Shown: positions 36,543 to 50,062, counted from the stretch's first letter. The stretch is 64,000 nucleotides of DNA from Dipylidium caninum (GCA_017562135.1 QEYB01001179.1:159001-223000), one strand, 5' to 3'. Numbers and translations are program-made. Notes: generated by a model not told the origin, from the letters alone.

Positions 36543-39122
36543 AATCAAGTACCGATTAGCCTGGCAGTGTTTGAAAACACAATAGGACTATTCAAAGCAT
36601 CCAATCAGAAGGAAGATCTTATTGCAGTTTGCGTTAGGGTCGAGCTGTGACCTTGAACTCCTGCAAGAACCGCCACTTTATGATCATTAAATTAAAATAA
36701 GAAGAGCGGATGTTACAGATCTAAAACTATTATAGGCGCTGCTAATGTGATTTTGATGCGTAATTAGCATGTTGTAAGGGAATTTAATTTGCCGTGTGAA
36801 GCCATAAAGTACCACTTGCGAGTAACAGCGATTAATCCAAATGAAATCAACGTCACTATACTTTATTGGCTCCCCGCCAAGTAACAAATGAAATGTTATT
36901 TATTATTCCTTTCCGTGGGGACGGGGTCCGACGTTGGGAAATTTTAAATGTTACGTAAGACTCTTTGAGGATCCTTTGACCAAAATATCTACGTATGATA
37001 AGGAAATTTGTAATAGTTACGATATCTATAAAGTATGCGGCATAGATTAAGGTGGACGATTACGTTGTCAGATCATGGTGTCAATATCATACTTCTCAAT
37101 TCATTACAAATCCCTAGCATTATTCATGTTTTACGCGGCGATATCTGCTGAGAAATAATCAGAAACGCATCTCTGGTTATAATTACCAGGTGGTTAATAG
37201 ATACATAGGGGAAGAAATGGTGATTCATTGATTTAGAATGCTATTTAGTTTCGTATGTGAAATTAACTAATATTTTTCGAGTTAAGATACATTTGAACGG
37301 CGGCAATCGTCAATACTTGACGCCCTCCGAAGACGTTCAACTTTATGTGAGCCAGCAAAGTTTTGCAGAAAGATACACGTCGCAATTATATGTCAATGTA
37401 TTTGGCCGTTCGCCCCGATTTCACGAGAATCTACTCAGTTGTCAAAAATGCTTTTACTATTTATCCTTGGCTCACAATGTTATCAGTGAACGTAAGTAAA
37501 TACTGCAAAATACGCTTCATCGAAAATCCAGGCCGACCCTCAAGCACAAGATAGTAAAAGTATGCTTACTATGGTTTCAACATCGTTTCCACATTGTTAC
37601 CTGTATCCTTAATCTAGCCCCTTTCCAACTATCTACGTTAAACATATTTGGGTAAAATTTCGCATTTCTGTACAGGTTTTGTTACAATATATTCTTCAGT
37701 TTATTTTACTGAATCGTTTTACCGTATCGTGCTGCTTTGTGGAGCCTTTCCCTTGTCGGGCCATCAGTTAGCTTATTTAAATTTTTTGCGTTATACTACC
37801 CTAATGCACTGTTTTGGTGCTGAAAATTGTTGTTTGATTATGAAATATTATGCTTTTCATCGTTCACAGATGACTTTTAATTATGCCATCGTAAACCGTA
37901 AGAGGTGAATGACTGGTACATTGTCTGCATTTCGCCTCACACATTGATAATATTCTCTTGCTAAAGATGAGGGAAAAAATGTCTCTGTAGGTAAACCTTA
38001 TAATCGAATGTCCACCCGCAATTAATTAGCCGGAACAACTTAACGTATCTGTCTATTAAGATCCCATTAAAGTGGTTTTATATAAATCGCACAAATTTTC
38101 CTTTTCCATTCTTTTTGACCGCCTGATGTTGTTGGAATTGTGCAAACTTAATTGAAACCAACGAGGTTCATGTTCCAGTAATGTGTCTTAGGAGAACCTT
38201 GATGCACGCACCGTCGTGTCAATCTTTGCATTTTTACACTCCCAAAGCATTATCGGTTCTGAACAGTAAAGCTATGTGAATTGGTAGACTATGCCTATGT
38301 AGACAATTATTTGCCGTTTTGTTGATGGCAGGTCTCTAAAAAAGCCTCTGAACACACCACATGCGGAACAGAAGAAACAGATTCGCATGCTCTGTATCCG
38401 GCAGCGTAGGCTGTGGCACTCTTCTCCTTATTCCATTTCCCAGCAGTTTTCACCGTCGGTTGAGATCAACAAGCCGAAAACACTCCCCTGACTTCTCTTA
38501 GTCCAAGTCCCATCGATGTTTCTCACAGTCTAACGCAACCGCTTGAGCATTTTACAACCTTAACTAAGCCTCAAGGGCAGATTAAGAGCGGCGGACGAAA
38601 ATGTTAAAGTGCAACCCGCGGACGGCAGAGACGTAACTGCTCTCCTCCCGCTTCGACAGCTTTATGGCGATACGCCAGTGCTCAAGGCATTTCCTTCATT
38701 CAGGGACGCTAAATCCTCTACACAAGTATTTTCACCCTCGAGGACTATGGTTACCAATCGAGAACTCATTTTAAGGAAATGAAAAATACAGTCGGACCAA
38801 CATTTCCCTCAACGGCACCTACTTTTCGGTCCGAAGTATCGCATTCACTACATCTTCAAATTTGTGGTGTCGACACCCGTTAAACGTCATTTTGCCATCT
38901 CCAAGACTGAGCGCACGCAGTAATGGCCAGTGCAACTTACATCTGTAGCATTTTTAGACGTTTTCTCAACTTCCGTTCAACGAAGATGGCTGAGACACCG
39001 GACGGAAATAGAGACCCTGCTCGGGGATAATGCCACCTGCCACCAGGCTTCCTGTCCTCCAATTATGATTATTCTCCGAGAACTCACCGTCACCAAATCC
39101 ATCCACGTTGTGGTTCTGGTAA

Positions 39123-39374
39123 TTATGCATTGACTACTTATTCAGCCCACTGGATGCAGGCGAGGCGCACACCACCGTTGACACACGTAAAATAGGTCAA
39201 TTGGTTTGTGGGAGAATGCACAGCCTCCCGCCACCGGGCTCTCAGGAGATTAGGCTTGAGAGAAGTCGTCACTTAATCCCAACAAACCATAACTACACTC
39301 TCGCTATCGGTGATCGGCCTGAAGAAGTGGAAGAATTGGTGGAGAAAAGTGATCAACTCAGTAGTGCACTCTAG
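39123..39374 (+). other. Open frame without start codon, coding-like, unrecognised
   Basis: The + strand is open for 84 codons from just after a stop to TAG at 39372. It includes the segments TVDTRKIGQLVCGRMHS and GDRPEEVEELVEKSDQLSSAL, which look protein-like. Adjacent sequence upstream (38.3-39.1 kb) is open in pieces across all three + frames, as in a decayed coding sequence. I recognise no family. It could be a decayed transposon or processed gene, or chance. Confidence 0.25.
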
Positions 39375-39741
39375 ACAAGGGAATACGAGTAGCACTAATA
39401 AGGCAGACAAACTCCTTGATTGAGGAGTCCGAATTGCAACATTCTGTGAATTTATCTCTTCCTTTTTCATATCTTTTCTTTCCTTGATCTGTGTTCTGGG
39501 TCAACAAAAAAAGTAATGAAAAGTAAGCGAAAGACGACAGAGGCATCACAACAGCGAGGAGGAATGGCCACGGTGGATACGGTAAAGTCAATGCTGCTGC
39601 AATGTCTTTACATTTCCGGGACCAGTTGTCTTCAATGCGGTTGTTGCGATTGATGAGGGGGTGGAACAGAGTCCGAAGCTTGTTGCGCTTTGCCAGTGAA
39701 GTGGTGTATTTAGATAGCAAGGACAGAACCTCGTGGGCCAC
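39358..39741 (-). CDS. Putative exon, unrecognised
   Basis: The - strand open frame contains VLSLLSKYTTSLAKRNKLR and ALTLPYPPWPFLLAV, with a coding-like composition. There is no ATG at its 5' end, and an acceptor-like TTTTAG lies just upstream (near 39750), so it is probably an internal exon. The likely donor is in the middle of the open frame, near 39550, making the true exon shorter. It may belong to the same unidentified gene as the 42.3 kb exon. I assign no function. Confidence 0.3.
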   Translation of the reverse strand: MAHEVLSLLSKYTTSLAKRNKLRTLFHPLINRNNRIEDNWSRKCKDIAAALTLPYPPWPFLLAVVMPLSSFAYFSLLFLLTQNTDQGKKRYEKGRDKFTECCNSDSSIKEFVCLISATRIPLSRVHY

Positions 39742-42291
39742 TCATCCTAAAAGATTAGAAGTGATCAGGAAAACTATCTAGTCAAATCTTTCGGCGTTAG
39801 GATCGAAACACCTAAAGTTCTATCCGCAAAACACACCACTCGGGTGATTTGCTTCATTACCCCTCTAAAAGATTGTCAAAACGCCCATGTTGAAAGGCAT
39901 CATACACAGACACTCGCAATGGATTCGGAGTCCGCGTGAAGTAAGATTTCTTTCACTCCAAATGGTTGTATCAAGGATGGCTGTCAAGACAACACGTAGC
40001 CCAAGGATAAGCCCAAAAGAATGACCAAGGGATCGGTCAAAAAATTATCAATTGCGGAAAGTATAACCCTCTGTGAAGCGACACATCGACAAGGGGTTTG
40101 GCATACGACAGAGTCAGTGTAAGTGGGATTTTAATCTGCAGAGACAGGCCCGAAAAGAATGCAACTAACAGAGATAGAAGAATGAAGACAACGGGCATAC
40201 AAAAGTTACTTGGAGGACTTGGAGGGAAAGCCTGCTGAAGAAGGAAGAGATGGCAGATTTGATTACAGACAGAGTGTGGAATAATAAAGGAGGGGGAACT
40301 TACTCCCAAGTTTCATAAATCCGGTGACCCAATTGTTCATCATTCTGCGACCATGGTCCGCAGCAATGTTCCCAAATCTGAAGGTACAAGTTAAAAATGC
40401 ATTTTTTATGAATTCATGAAATAAGATTGGACAACTAAGCAAACGGAATGCAAAATAGGAAATCCACATCTGCAGAAGTTGGTAGTGGAAATTGAAATGT
40501 TGACGGTCAGGTGGGTTTTGTTAGAGCTGGGAATGAGGGGAGTGGACGGGGGACGAAGGGGATGGCAACACGGCAGAGGGTCGAGCCGAAGATAAGAAAT
40601 ATGTGTCCTATAACCTACCTGATCAGCGCAGCTGAGATTCGTTTCCTGAGTTATTAAAGTGGACAACAGTAACAAAAAGGGATTACCATTGTGAAGATTA
40701 AAAAAAGACTAGGAATACAAAGGGTTCATCGGCAGGAGGAGGTGCGCGGCAGAAATTTTTCCATTCGCAACTAATTGTAAAGCGCCATTGACTACCAATT
40801 TGAAGACGGTGCGGTGGTAACCACCTTCTCCGCCCTCCACATCTTTAAGCACACGTGCATAAATATGGCAAAGGAAATGGTAGTGCTCAAAAATTCGTCA
40901 AGAAATGTAGACGAATCTGGCTAAAGTAGCCCCTCAACAGAAGAATCACCCAGGAAAGCCATGATTGGATTCCATCCAAATAGATTCACTTGCGCTGATT
41001 GTAATGTAAGTTGAAGAACTCACCACAAACTTTCAGATGAAGCGGATAAATGTCTCCTAAAAGTCCCCAGTTCAGCAGTGTGAGAGAAAGGAATATAACA
41101 CACACACATATATAAAAAACTAGATGTTATGGTGCGGGAAATTCTACTTGGTGGAGGGGCGATTGGCGTTTGATGACGAGGTAGGTAGCATGGCTTTCTA
41201 ATCCCCTTCTCTTATCACCGCTCTCTGAGAATTTGCTACCAGGCATTAACATCATAAATTGGCAAGTGAATGAATTGCGAATGAACTAAGGAGATGTTGG
41301 ATCCAGTGGCCAATTAAAATACTCAGGAAAATAGAATAAACGTTTTACCCACCCGCACCAATTTGATTATAGCGCAGACAGAGACGGAAAGTTAAGTCGG
41401 GTATACAGCATTTTCGGACCAAGTAGTGGAAGTTAAAAAGAAACAAGTGTTGAAGCGGATTCAACGTCAGATGAGCATTTTACGTCACCAAGGCATTTGA
41501 CAAATGACCAGATTTCCCGTGAGAATTCACCACCATTTGACAAACAAATTTTCGCTTCAAGTGGCACAATTCAACAGTCTGGACCCGTCCTGACGAATGT
41601 AGTCGAGCTGCGGAACGCCGTGTCAGTGAAACTCGGACACCACACCACTGGATCACTCAACCTCGAGTAGGCAAGGGGATATCAGAAACCCTTGGGCAAG
41701 GCGACCACCAATTCACATGATGGTAGCAATACAGGTCCATCCATACCTAAAAGTACGTCGCCCGAATAAAAGCTACTTATGATTATTCACGTTATCATCT
41801 TCAAAGGCTGCATACTGGTCGGGAAAAGACATCTCAAGAGGGGAGGGGGGAGGGGGAAAGCACATATACGGATTCTTTTGTGCCCCAAATTGCGACGCCT
41901 ATTTCCTGTGCTCATCCGCCCATTGGCGTCAACCCACCGAGCAACAGACCACATCGATACGGCCTGTGCCGCGAATCAGCTCAAAAAACTGGGCAGACGG
42001 GAGAGGGAGACCTCTCTCACTACCCCACTCTTCCTCCGGGGCGAAGAGGCCGCGAAATGTAATGCATGAATGGGAGAGGGGACCTACTGTTTGAGGTTAC
42101 TGACGAGGTGGTCGGTGGGCTCGGAGGACGGAAAGCTCTTGCCCGGATGTACCAATGGACTGGCGATAGCGTAGGTCAATTTCGAGGAGGACAGGGACTG
42201 TGAAAAGAGAGGCGAAAGTTTTGACACTCAACACATGTCTAGGATCAATAGAGAATGTAATCTCTTATTTCAAGGGTGTTAACAATTCCAC

Positions 42292-42378
42292 CTTCTAGAG
42301 GGAAATGCACGGCAAACTTGCTGAGGTGGCAAAAGGGCATTTGAAAACTTAAGTGGGCGTTGACTCGGAAGGTCAAGT
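42292..42378 (-). CDS. Putative exon, unrecognised beta-rich segment
   Basis: Good acceptor (TTTTCAAG) and a GT donor bound 87 bases that read DLTFRVNAHLSFQMPF and then a short hydrophobic strand ending AVHFPLE. Alternating hydrophobic residues suggest beta-strands. I noticed a faint likeness to beta-sandwich regions of TRAPP complex subunits (TRAPPC10/11), but it is too weak to name. Confidence 0.3.
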
Positions 42379-43690
42379 CTTGAAAAGAGAATGGAGAAAT
42401 CGAGTCTGGGATGAAAAAATTTGCAAGAATGGACAAATCCCCCCGACTTTTAATTATTTCTTACCTGGAAGTAGAAACTGAAAAAGTCTACTTGAACGTC
42501 TTAGTTAAACTAAAGTTGTGGAAGCTCCCCATTTCGAGCAAATTGGCAAAAACTTAGGTTTTGAAAACAGAATGAATGGCGGAAATATTTAACAGAGGTG
42601 ATGGCGGGTCAGGTGGGACCACTCTTAGGGCGGGGTGAATCGTAGCAACACGTTGCAGGCTGCATGGAGGCATTACACAGCTCACCAGTAACTGGTGCGT
42701 ATCACGGGGAATCACCAGGCGATAGTCCGCCCAATAATATTTGGGTGGCTCACCCAGGAAGGCGGCGGCGCCAGGTCAGGGATGGTGGTTTGGGATTCCT
42801 AAGAGTCAACGTCGAGTAAAACAGAAACAGACACTCGAGTAAGTAAGATTCAGAAAGTAAGCACGATTTTGCTTTGGCAAAAGTGTGGATTATTATGGCA
42901 CCAAGAGAACTCCAAGTTGATTTGCATTAAAATATTAAGACACTTTCCCCATTGTCCGCAATACTGTGGGCAGTGGTTGGAGGCGTGAGAGGAGGAGGGG
43001 AGAAGAAGTGATCGCTTCAATGAAGTTAGGGAAGAAATGTTCCAAATTTTTGACTAAGTTCCGCAATGGTAAGTGGGAAAAATCTACCCAGATTCGTAGC
43101 CAACGCAGGAGATGTCGAGATTATTGAGGAAGTTGAAAAAACAATGACAGAGGAGTAATTCTCAAAGATGTGAATGTACAAGATTGGATACCTTGAACTA
43201 AAGGTTTACATCATTGACTTGTTCAGTTGAAACAGGCTAAAATCGTTGGCGTGTACATGTGTATGTGTAACGGTTGCGTGTCTGCGAGAAGGCATTTGTT
43301 GATTATACAGGAGAGAACAGTCGTGGAGTGGGTCATTAGAGAATATAGACACGCGATAATAGTAAGATGGAATACACAGGAAACCCAACACCCTCCTCAC
43401 ACTGATCCGTCTTCCTGGTCACTAGATTAAGGATCAGGAAAAAAGGGGCGAGGATGTCTCGTGTCTGGGCTCTTTTCGACACAATAAGTAGCGGAAAAAA
43501 GTTAAAACCCGCATCGGGAGAGCGTAGCTTTGACATCCGCGATGAATGGAAATATGAGGAAAGCAAAGGCGACTTTTTCTACTTTTAACAATTCCCACGG
43601 CCATTTCTCAAGTCATCCCATCCCCAACGAGCGTTCAGTTGCTCTTTTCAACCAAGAACAGGAATCAAATTTGTTTTTAATTTGGCAGTT

Positions 43691-43696
43691 TTTATT
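43691..43696 (-). terminator. Polyadenylation signal overlapping the AVL9 stop codon
   Basis: AATAAA on the - strand begins on the last base of the TAA stop codon (43698-43696). If used, the 3'UTR would be only a few tens of bases. If AVL9 splices out at 43815, this signal would belong to a retained-intron form or be unused. Confidence 0.35.
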
Positions 43697-46600
43697 TAGT
43701 AACTACGAGAAGTCTTATAATCCACATGACATTGGTACGCAAAAGACCCCTCAATGTGGTAATAACGCGAATAATTATTTTGCCCAAAAGGTGTTTGTGA
43801 AAAAGCGTAACTTACGGAGAAGTTGTGTGTGCCTTCATTTTCGACCGCACGATCCTGCCCAAAAACCGCACCTACGAGTATTTCTGACTGGTCCTCCTTC
43901 TGTTTCTCCTCCGCCTCCTCTTCCATCTGTTGGATCACCGAGGTTACGACCAACTGGCTACGCCAGGCCAAGAAGGCGTGGGTCGTGCGGAAGCACGCAA
44001 CATAATTGAGATTGAAGTCTGCCAATTGACTACCTTCCGAGGAAAGACAAAAAGGCTATGTAGTATCCCATTGGCTGTAAGGTAACCTAATGTCTGACAT
44101 TAGGGGTTTGGGTTCACCTCTGCCCTCTGTTGTAAGTAGAAGCGCCTTAACGTAGACACCGAATTGCGCTCGGATCCACTTTTCCAGATCGACCAGTTCT
44201 ACAGAGGCAAGGGTATCTTAAATAATCGCGCATTTTACTGTGGAAGGATCACCACAATAGGCACAAACCTGGAAATCTCTCGAGAACCACAACTTCAGCC
44301 ACCTCCCGCGGACCCATCTCTTCTACATGCTCCGAAGCCGAGTCCTTAGAAGCTTTTGCAGCATACCACAATTCTGCTGTGTTCACTAGGTGGTCGATGA
44401 AAATCCGGTCGAGTCTACTAAGTTGGATTGCTCGACTCAGGGCGAGGGGAAGACCCCGTAGTCTACTACTGGGTTCTGTACCCGCTGGACACAGCCGAAT
44501 CGCACCCGCCTGGCGGTTCTACGACCGAGGGAGAAGGGATGAGTAAGTCAACGCACTCGGTGGTGACAACTTACCAATAGCCGGGAAAATACTCTACTCG
44601 ATCGGCTTCCGAAAAAAGAGTCCTGCAGAGAGGGTCGTGCAGATGTCTCATTAGGCTCCGAATCTATATCTCCGGCGATTTCCAGATTCCCCTCACTTTG
44701 AGAATCTGAGGTCGATTTGCCCACAATTTCAGAAGGAAACGGCAAGGTCGTAACAATGGCCTCTGCTAGACGTGTGTTCTGGCTCAGAAGTGGATTTGTA
44801 GTGCCGCAGAGGAAGCCACGGACGCGTCTGCCAGCTTTTGCTAAGGGGTCAGCAGCTACGGGGACTTCCGAAGGATGTCTATATTCCAATAGCATATCCA
44901 AAGCGTGGAGTGGAACGTAGGGAAGGAAGAGGTATGACTGTGGTAAAGAAAGCGAAATTACTTAAAAAATTTCTACATACTTTGAGGTGACGAGGGTACT
45001 AACTACAAAGGCTTTGAACCAAATTCATGGCAGTAATAAAAAGGATTCCGAAAAGAGAAGCTCGAAAAGAAGCTACGGCGACAATTGAAATGAGTACTGA
45101 TCACGATCAAGAAGAAGCACAGAAATTTGACACTCAAATAAAATAGGTTTTAGACGTAACAGAGGGCCGAGAGCCCCCAACGGTTGAGCATGGTGAAGAC
45201 CAAGTCATCAGACTACGTAGTCCGTTCAGAGAGAAACACGGATAAATGACCTTGTGGAGATCAAAAGAAGTGTGGGAAATCTGTTGAATCAAGTTAGCCA
45301 GAAGACCCACAACCTGGGTGATATGAAACTTATCAATTAGAGTGAGGGGATTCGCATAAAGGTGTCTCTGACCAAATGATTAGAACACTTGAAATTTGAA
45401 TCAATTTGAATGCGAAAAAGTCGGAGAAATTTCAGAAATACCCGAGAAAAGAGCGCCAACGGCAATCCCCAGTCATCTGTGGGTAGAGGAGAATCAAAAA
45501 CCGAGCCGTCGGTGAGTGGTGGCAGCGAAGCGTACACATCCGCCGTGGACGAGGAGGAGTACGATGGCAACTGGGTTTGGGAAGAATCTGTCGAGTGCTC
45601 GGTGCCACCGTCTCCCGTCCCACCAACTCGCGACGAGAGCATTGATGCGGATTTGGTGACATTGGACCAGAGGTTAGTGGCCCCCATGCGCAACACTGAT
45701 GCGCGGGACAGATTACCGCCACCGGCATCGTCGAAGGTCGAAGATTGGGCTGGGCGAAAAGACGATGAGCGAAAACTGAACATAAATCTTTTCATGAAAA
45801 TACCTTCTACGATTGCCATACAAACTGACATCTATATCGAACGTCGAGTTTAAGTGATTGAAACACCGCTACTTTCCCTAATGGCTTCATCGAAACAGGC
45901 ATGAAACAAATCCCCGACTGCCGATAACCTGAGGTCAAACAACTCCAGCGACAAATGCGGAAAATACCATGAACAAGGAGAACCCGATTTCATGAATCTT
46001 GCATCATTGTTCATGATAACTGGGTATGGACGCAAAGCTTAAAGCGACTCAGTTCCAATTACTTTACCATTACACAGTAACAAAACAGGGCAACTGAAAG
46101 ACAAAAGGGGGGCGAGGTGACTACTCAACGACTTTATTTCTAATGGCACTTACCAGAGTCGGATGAGGTGGCCAGCGATTCTTCTGCCTAAAAAGACATG
46201 ACAGGATATGGTCAGAGCAAGTGGTTTAAGTCCATGTGAATGTCTCATTTATTAACTAAAAGTAAAGTAGGTTTAAGATAGTCCGAACCGACGGTTTCTT
46301 GGCGCTCAGCTCACTAAATAACAAACACTAGACGTTGTCAAGGTTACTTAAAAGTATTCACTTCGAGCGACGTAGTGTCGGCACTGGCCTGTGAGACAGT
46401 GACAGCATTTCTGTCGGTGGCGGAAGAGGAGGAAGCAGGGGAGCGCGAGAGAGTAGCAAGAGGCCAACAGGCCCTTTCACCCACCCACGTTTCATCCACA
46501 ATGGCGCACGTAGTAAGACCGCCATGAAGCATTCCTGCAGTAGATAAATCAACATCATCTCTAAGATTTATAAACTCTTCCCAAAATCTTAAAACAGAGT

Positions 46601-48123
46601 TAAGAAGTGTCATTCATACCTGGAATGAGACTGACAAGTGTGAGCAGCCATGTGGACATGCAGTGGACTGCGGTTTCACAGGTGAATAGAATATTTCGTT
46701 CAAGGAGAAGGAGTTTTAGGAGAATTAATGCATCACGTTGGTAGGCTCGAACGAAGGAGACTACACTGAGACCTTGTAGTAATTCATCTGTTAAAAGGAA
46801 GCGAAAAAAAGAATATATTTTGTTAATTTCAAGAACTATTTTGGGCGCACATGTGTCGAAATTATCGGAGCTTTCGTTTTACGGTGAGTGGAAAGAAGGA
46901 AGACCATTTTTTCCAAACCATCAGCTTAGAACCCGATTTTTAACTGTGGATGTGCAGAAGAATAAGTGTTGGACTTAGAAAGTCAGGAAGAATTCTAAGC
47001 TTACGGAGAGCACTTTTGTTAAGTTTTATTTGCTACTCCATTTCACAAATAATAAACAACGCTTGCAGATGGGTAATTGTCTAGAAGAGGAAAGTAATTA
47101 CAATTCAGGTTGTAACGTAATTGAGCAATAGCGTCGCAGATACAACCGTGTGAATCTATGTGAATTGTGAGAACAAGAATTATGTGCTCCCTGACATCTC
47201 AGCTGGTGCAGATATTTAAGCGTTCTGAATTTACGAGGAGTGCTGAACTTTTAAGTATACGCACATTTACATCGGAAATGAGTGCAACAGTTAGTATTTT
47301 TCACTTAAATAGCATAATTTGAAGGGTCAAAAATTATCCGCTCGAATGGCGAATCATCTTTAACACCAGTTGCCTCGAGGACCCCCTTCCGAATACGAAT
47401 CAATTCGAGGCAAAGTTCATTAAGAAAGTAGAAAAAAATAGATTAAGGTCTAGAATGTGGTGTCGGAAAGGACATACTTCCGTAGAAAGAAGAGCGAACA
47501 GCTTTATCCACAGCAAGTTGAATTTGCACAAAACCTTTTCGGAGGATTTCATAGCCCTCGTCGGTGGAAGGAGCAGCTATAAATGCGTCTGTAATGTCAT
47601 TCAGTAGATTTGATATGAGTCCGAACAGCGCCTGCAAGTGAAAAAGTGCACAGACCGTAGTTCTTGATAGTAGCGAGAAAAACAAACTAGCAGCGAGACC
47701 TACAGCAGGAGATAAGAAAACAACACTTTTTTGTACTGTATTTCGTGTCAGCTCTGGTGCTCGACTTGAGAACTTCTAAAAGGTAGGAGGGAGGAATATG
47801 TGGCGTCAGAAATCAAACAAAAATGAAAAAAATGATGGGAATTACCTTGGCATCAATTTGTCGGTAGCAGGCAACACCGAACAAAGTCGTGGGTTTTTGC
47901 TCCAGAGAAGGCACAGCAAAGAATATGGAATCTTAAAAGCGAAATCAAAACCTTAGGGGATCTAACCTCTGTCAAAATTGTGAGCTCCATCTGGCAATGC
48001 CGTGGGTGGGATAAAGGCCCAAGCAGAGGGGAGATCCAGGCCGCTTTCTAACTCCGGATAGACGTATTCTACGGAAGTACCCTTTTTATGATGAAAACCA
48101 ATCACCAAAACATAACTGCTCAT
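43696..48123 (-). CDS. AVL9: AVL9-family protein (DENN-like), late secretory traffic
   Basis: AVL9 proteins belong to the DENN superfamily and act in late secretory transport and cell migration. The - strand exons are 48123-47967, 47931-47846, 47775-47704, 47631-47478, 46787-46620, 46534-46362, 46187-46154, 45806-45442, 44937-44575, 44518-44269, 44198-44118 and 44018 to the stop at 43698-43696. All joins keep phase, giving 741 residues. Diagnostic segments are IGFHHKKGTSVEYVYPELES, LPDGAHNFD, FGVACYRQIDAK, RNTVQKSVVFLS, ALILLKLLLLERNILF, WGLPLALFSR joined to SYLFLPYVPL, VRGFLCGTTNPLLSQ, and KWIRAQFGVYVKALL. They fall in the same order as in human AVL9. The last exon is less sure: a donor (gtaagt) at 43815 could lead to further exons. 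A reading in frame continues upstream of the ATG (DPNA) after an acceptor, so an extra first exon is possible. Confidence 0.92.
45251..45313 (-). other. Candidate in-frame cassette exon in AVL9
   Basis: A 63-base segment sits between acceptor ATCACCCAG and donor GTCATT in the AVL9 intron 45441-44938. It is open in the phase of that intron and encodes 21 residues including VVGLLANLIQQ. The flanking exons already join perfectly without it, so it would be an alternative insertion within the DENN fold. The donor is weak. Confidence 0.25.
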
Positions 48124-50062
48124 AGCATTTGGATCTAAAAGAGACGGGCAAATGACGGTAATGTAGAAAGATAAAATGAGTGGATTCTGGATGAAAAAAA
48201 ATTATTGTGGTGGTATGTGGTAAAACCATTATAGGAAGCTACTTTTAGCAGTTATTTGTCACAGTCGCCCGGTGGATGACCAAGTAAAAATGGAAATAAC
48301 CCAACTCCACAAATCACCAACATTCAATGTTGATAATAACTAAGATTGAGACTATATGGGTGTGCAAAACCAGCCTCATCAACGTTGACAAACAGTGTTA
48401 ATTTCCTATGCAATAGGATGATGAGGAGTTTGAGAAGAAAAATAAGTGGGAGGTGATATCCAAGGTATGAAAACCAGATCAAGGATAATGAGACGGGTCG
48501 CACATATAAGCGATACCGGTTAGGGAAACTTTATAGCTATAATTAAAGCAACTGAGGAACACGGCGACCTCCTAACATTTTTCAGTAACAGTGAATAACC
48601 AAACTAACCCTGCTTATCTAAAACTATCTAAGGTCGATTTATTTTTAAAATAAGTCAACGAGTGAAGCACCGAATCATAATTCCTGCACACGCGGCTTCA
48701 TACCGAGCGCAAGTTTTCAAATTACTTTAACAACCACAAACTTTATCATAATATCGTCCAAAAGTGTATCGCGATAAATCATAAGCATATACACGCTAAC
48801 GTTGGTACCACATTTTAGTTGCACCTGGGGGATATGAGGTAAGTACTCTAATCACCCGAGCTTCAAATGCCTTCGAATGAAATTGCTGAAAATGCTCATT
48901 TTCATGCCTCAACCCAACTATTTAACCTCCCAAAGCATATTCACAATAATCTAGTAAAGCCCCGACAACTATATGTGGCAGCAGAGTGAGTCGTTAGACA
49001 TACACCTACGTTCTGTATCCCTCCTCGCTGTCACTAATCGAAACAAAATCGTCCACCATCCACCACCGAAGCTAAAAGCATGTGCCTCTATTACGGTGAG
49101 GGGCTCACGAATTCCCCCTAAATTCATACTCTTCGAGCCCGGCCTTCATCCACTATCCAATTGTACTAAACACCCATTAATCATAATCACTTAAATTTCT
49201 GGCAAGCAGCTTTCAAACCCTATCGCAATCAAGAACTTGTAAATCTTTTACTACTACCTTCCACTCTCTCAACCATTAACCATGACTCATTTGCCGACTT
49301 AGGCATTTGACACTCGTATACCGGCTATGGCTTGAACGCTGCCTCGACCGACGATAACAAACGGGCTTCACGACCTTTGGTTTGGCTACTGTTAGTATCT
49401 CGACAAGGAAAAAGGCCCTGTACCTGCACTAAAAAGATTCAAGAAACTCCTTTCGGAGACCATCATCATGCGCAGCATGTAAAGTCATGAATAGGCACTT
49501 AATTTCGTGATAAACCATCCTATTATGCTTCGTGAGGCCATCTGTGATTCTTTTTTTCTAACAGCAATATACTAGGGTTAAACTTCGACGAAAGTTAAAG
49601 TTAAAGCCCAAGTGTTGAAGCTCGAAGGAAAGATGAATTCTGCTGTTCATGAACACTTACGATTGTCAGAATGGAAGGTCATATCTATCTGAAACCAAAT
49701 CATACGGTTACGCCGATTACCTGCCATCCTATCTTATTGAAACAATGCGGTACTTTCTGCACGCAGCAGTAATATTGAATCATCCATGTAAAAAAGACTA
49801 TAGGTAATAAGGCCTTCAAAATATGATAAAGGTAGAAAATTTGAGATCGCTAGTAGAGGCGAGCAGGTTTTCCATGCAAAAAGCGCTAAAATGACAAAAA
49901 TTTTGTGTCAGTTATAACAATGAGCAACGGACCTTTCTTTACAAAAAGAGCACTGAATATTCTACTGTGTTGGCATCATTAATACGGTGTCGTTAGACAA
50001 AATATCTCATCCTAAGACCAGTTTTACCGTTAATAATCAAGTGCAATCTAAGATTTACTCAC
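48124..50062. other. No supported gene
   Basis: AT-rich sequence upstream of AVL9 and downstream of the F-box-like exon. A + strand open frame at 48973-49194 has no supporting features. One or more 3' exons of the F-box-like gene should lie here, because its exon at 50063 ends in a canonical donor, but I could not pick them out. Confidence 0.45.

Larger units (their letters stand above)
36543..43695. other. Unresolved region with scattered exon-like segments
   Basis: Between USP48 and AVL9 I could not assemble a gene. The part 36.5-38.2 kb is AT-rich and looks non-coding. From about 38.3 kb to 43.4 kb there are exon-like segments with plausible splice sites, mostly on the - strand, listed separately where I can bound them. 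None of them shows a domain I recognise with confidence. A + strand exon-like piece starts with an ATG at 43020 and ends at a good donor (gtaagt, 43069). Confidence 0.4.

Noticed and set aside
42245..42436. TRAPPC10/11 identity for the - strand exon
   Set aside because: Likeness is limited to a short beta-rich stretch, and neighbouring segments do not follow the order of either protein.
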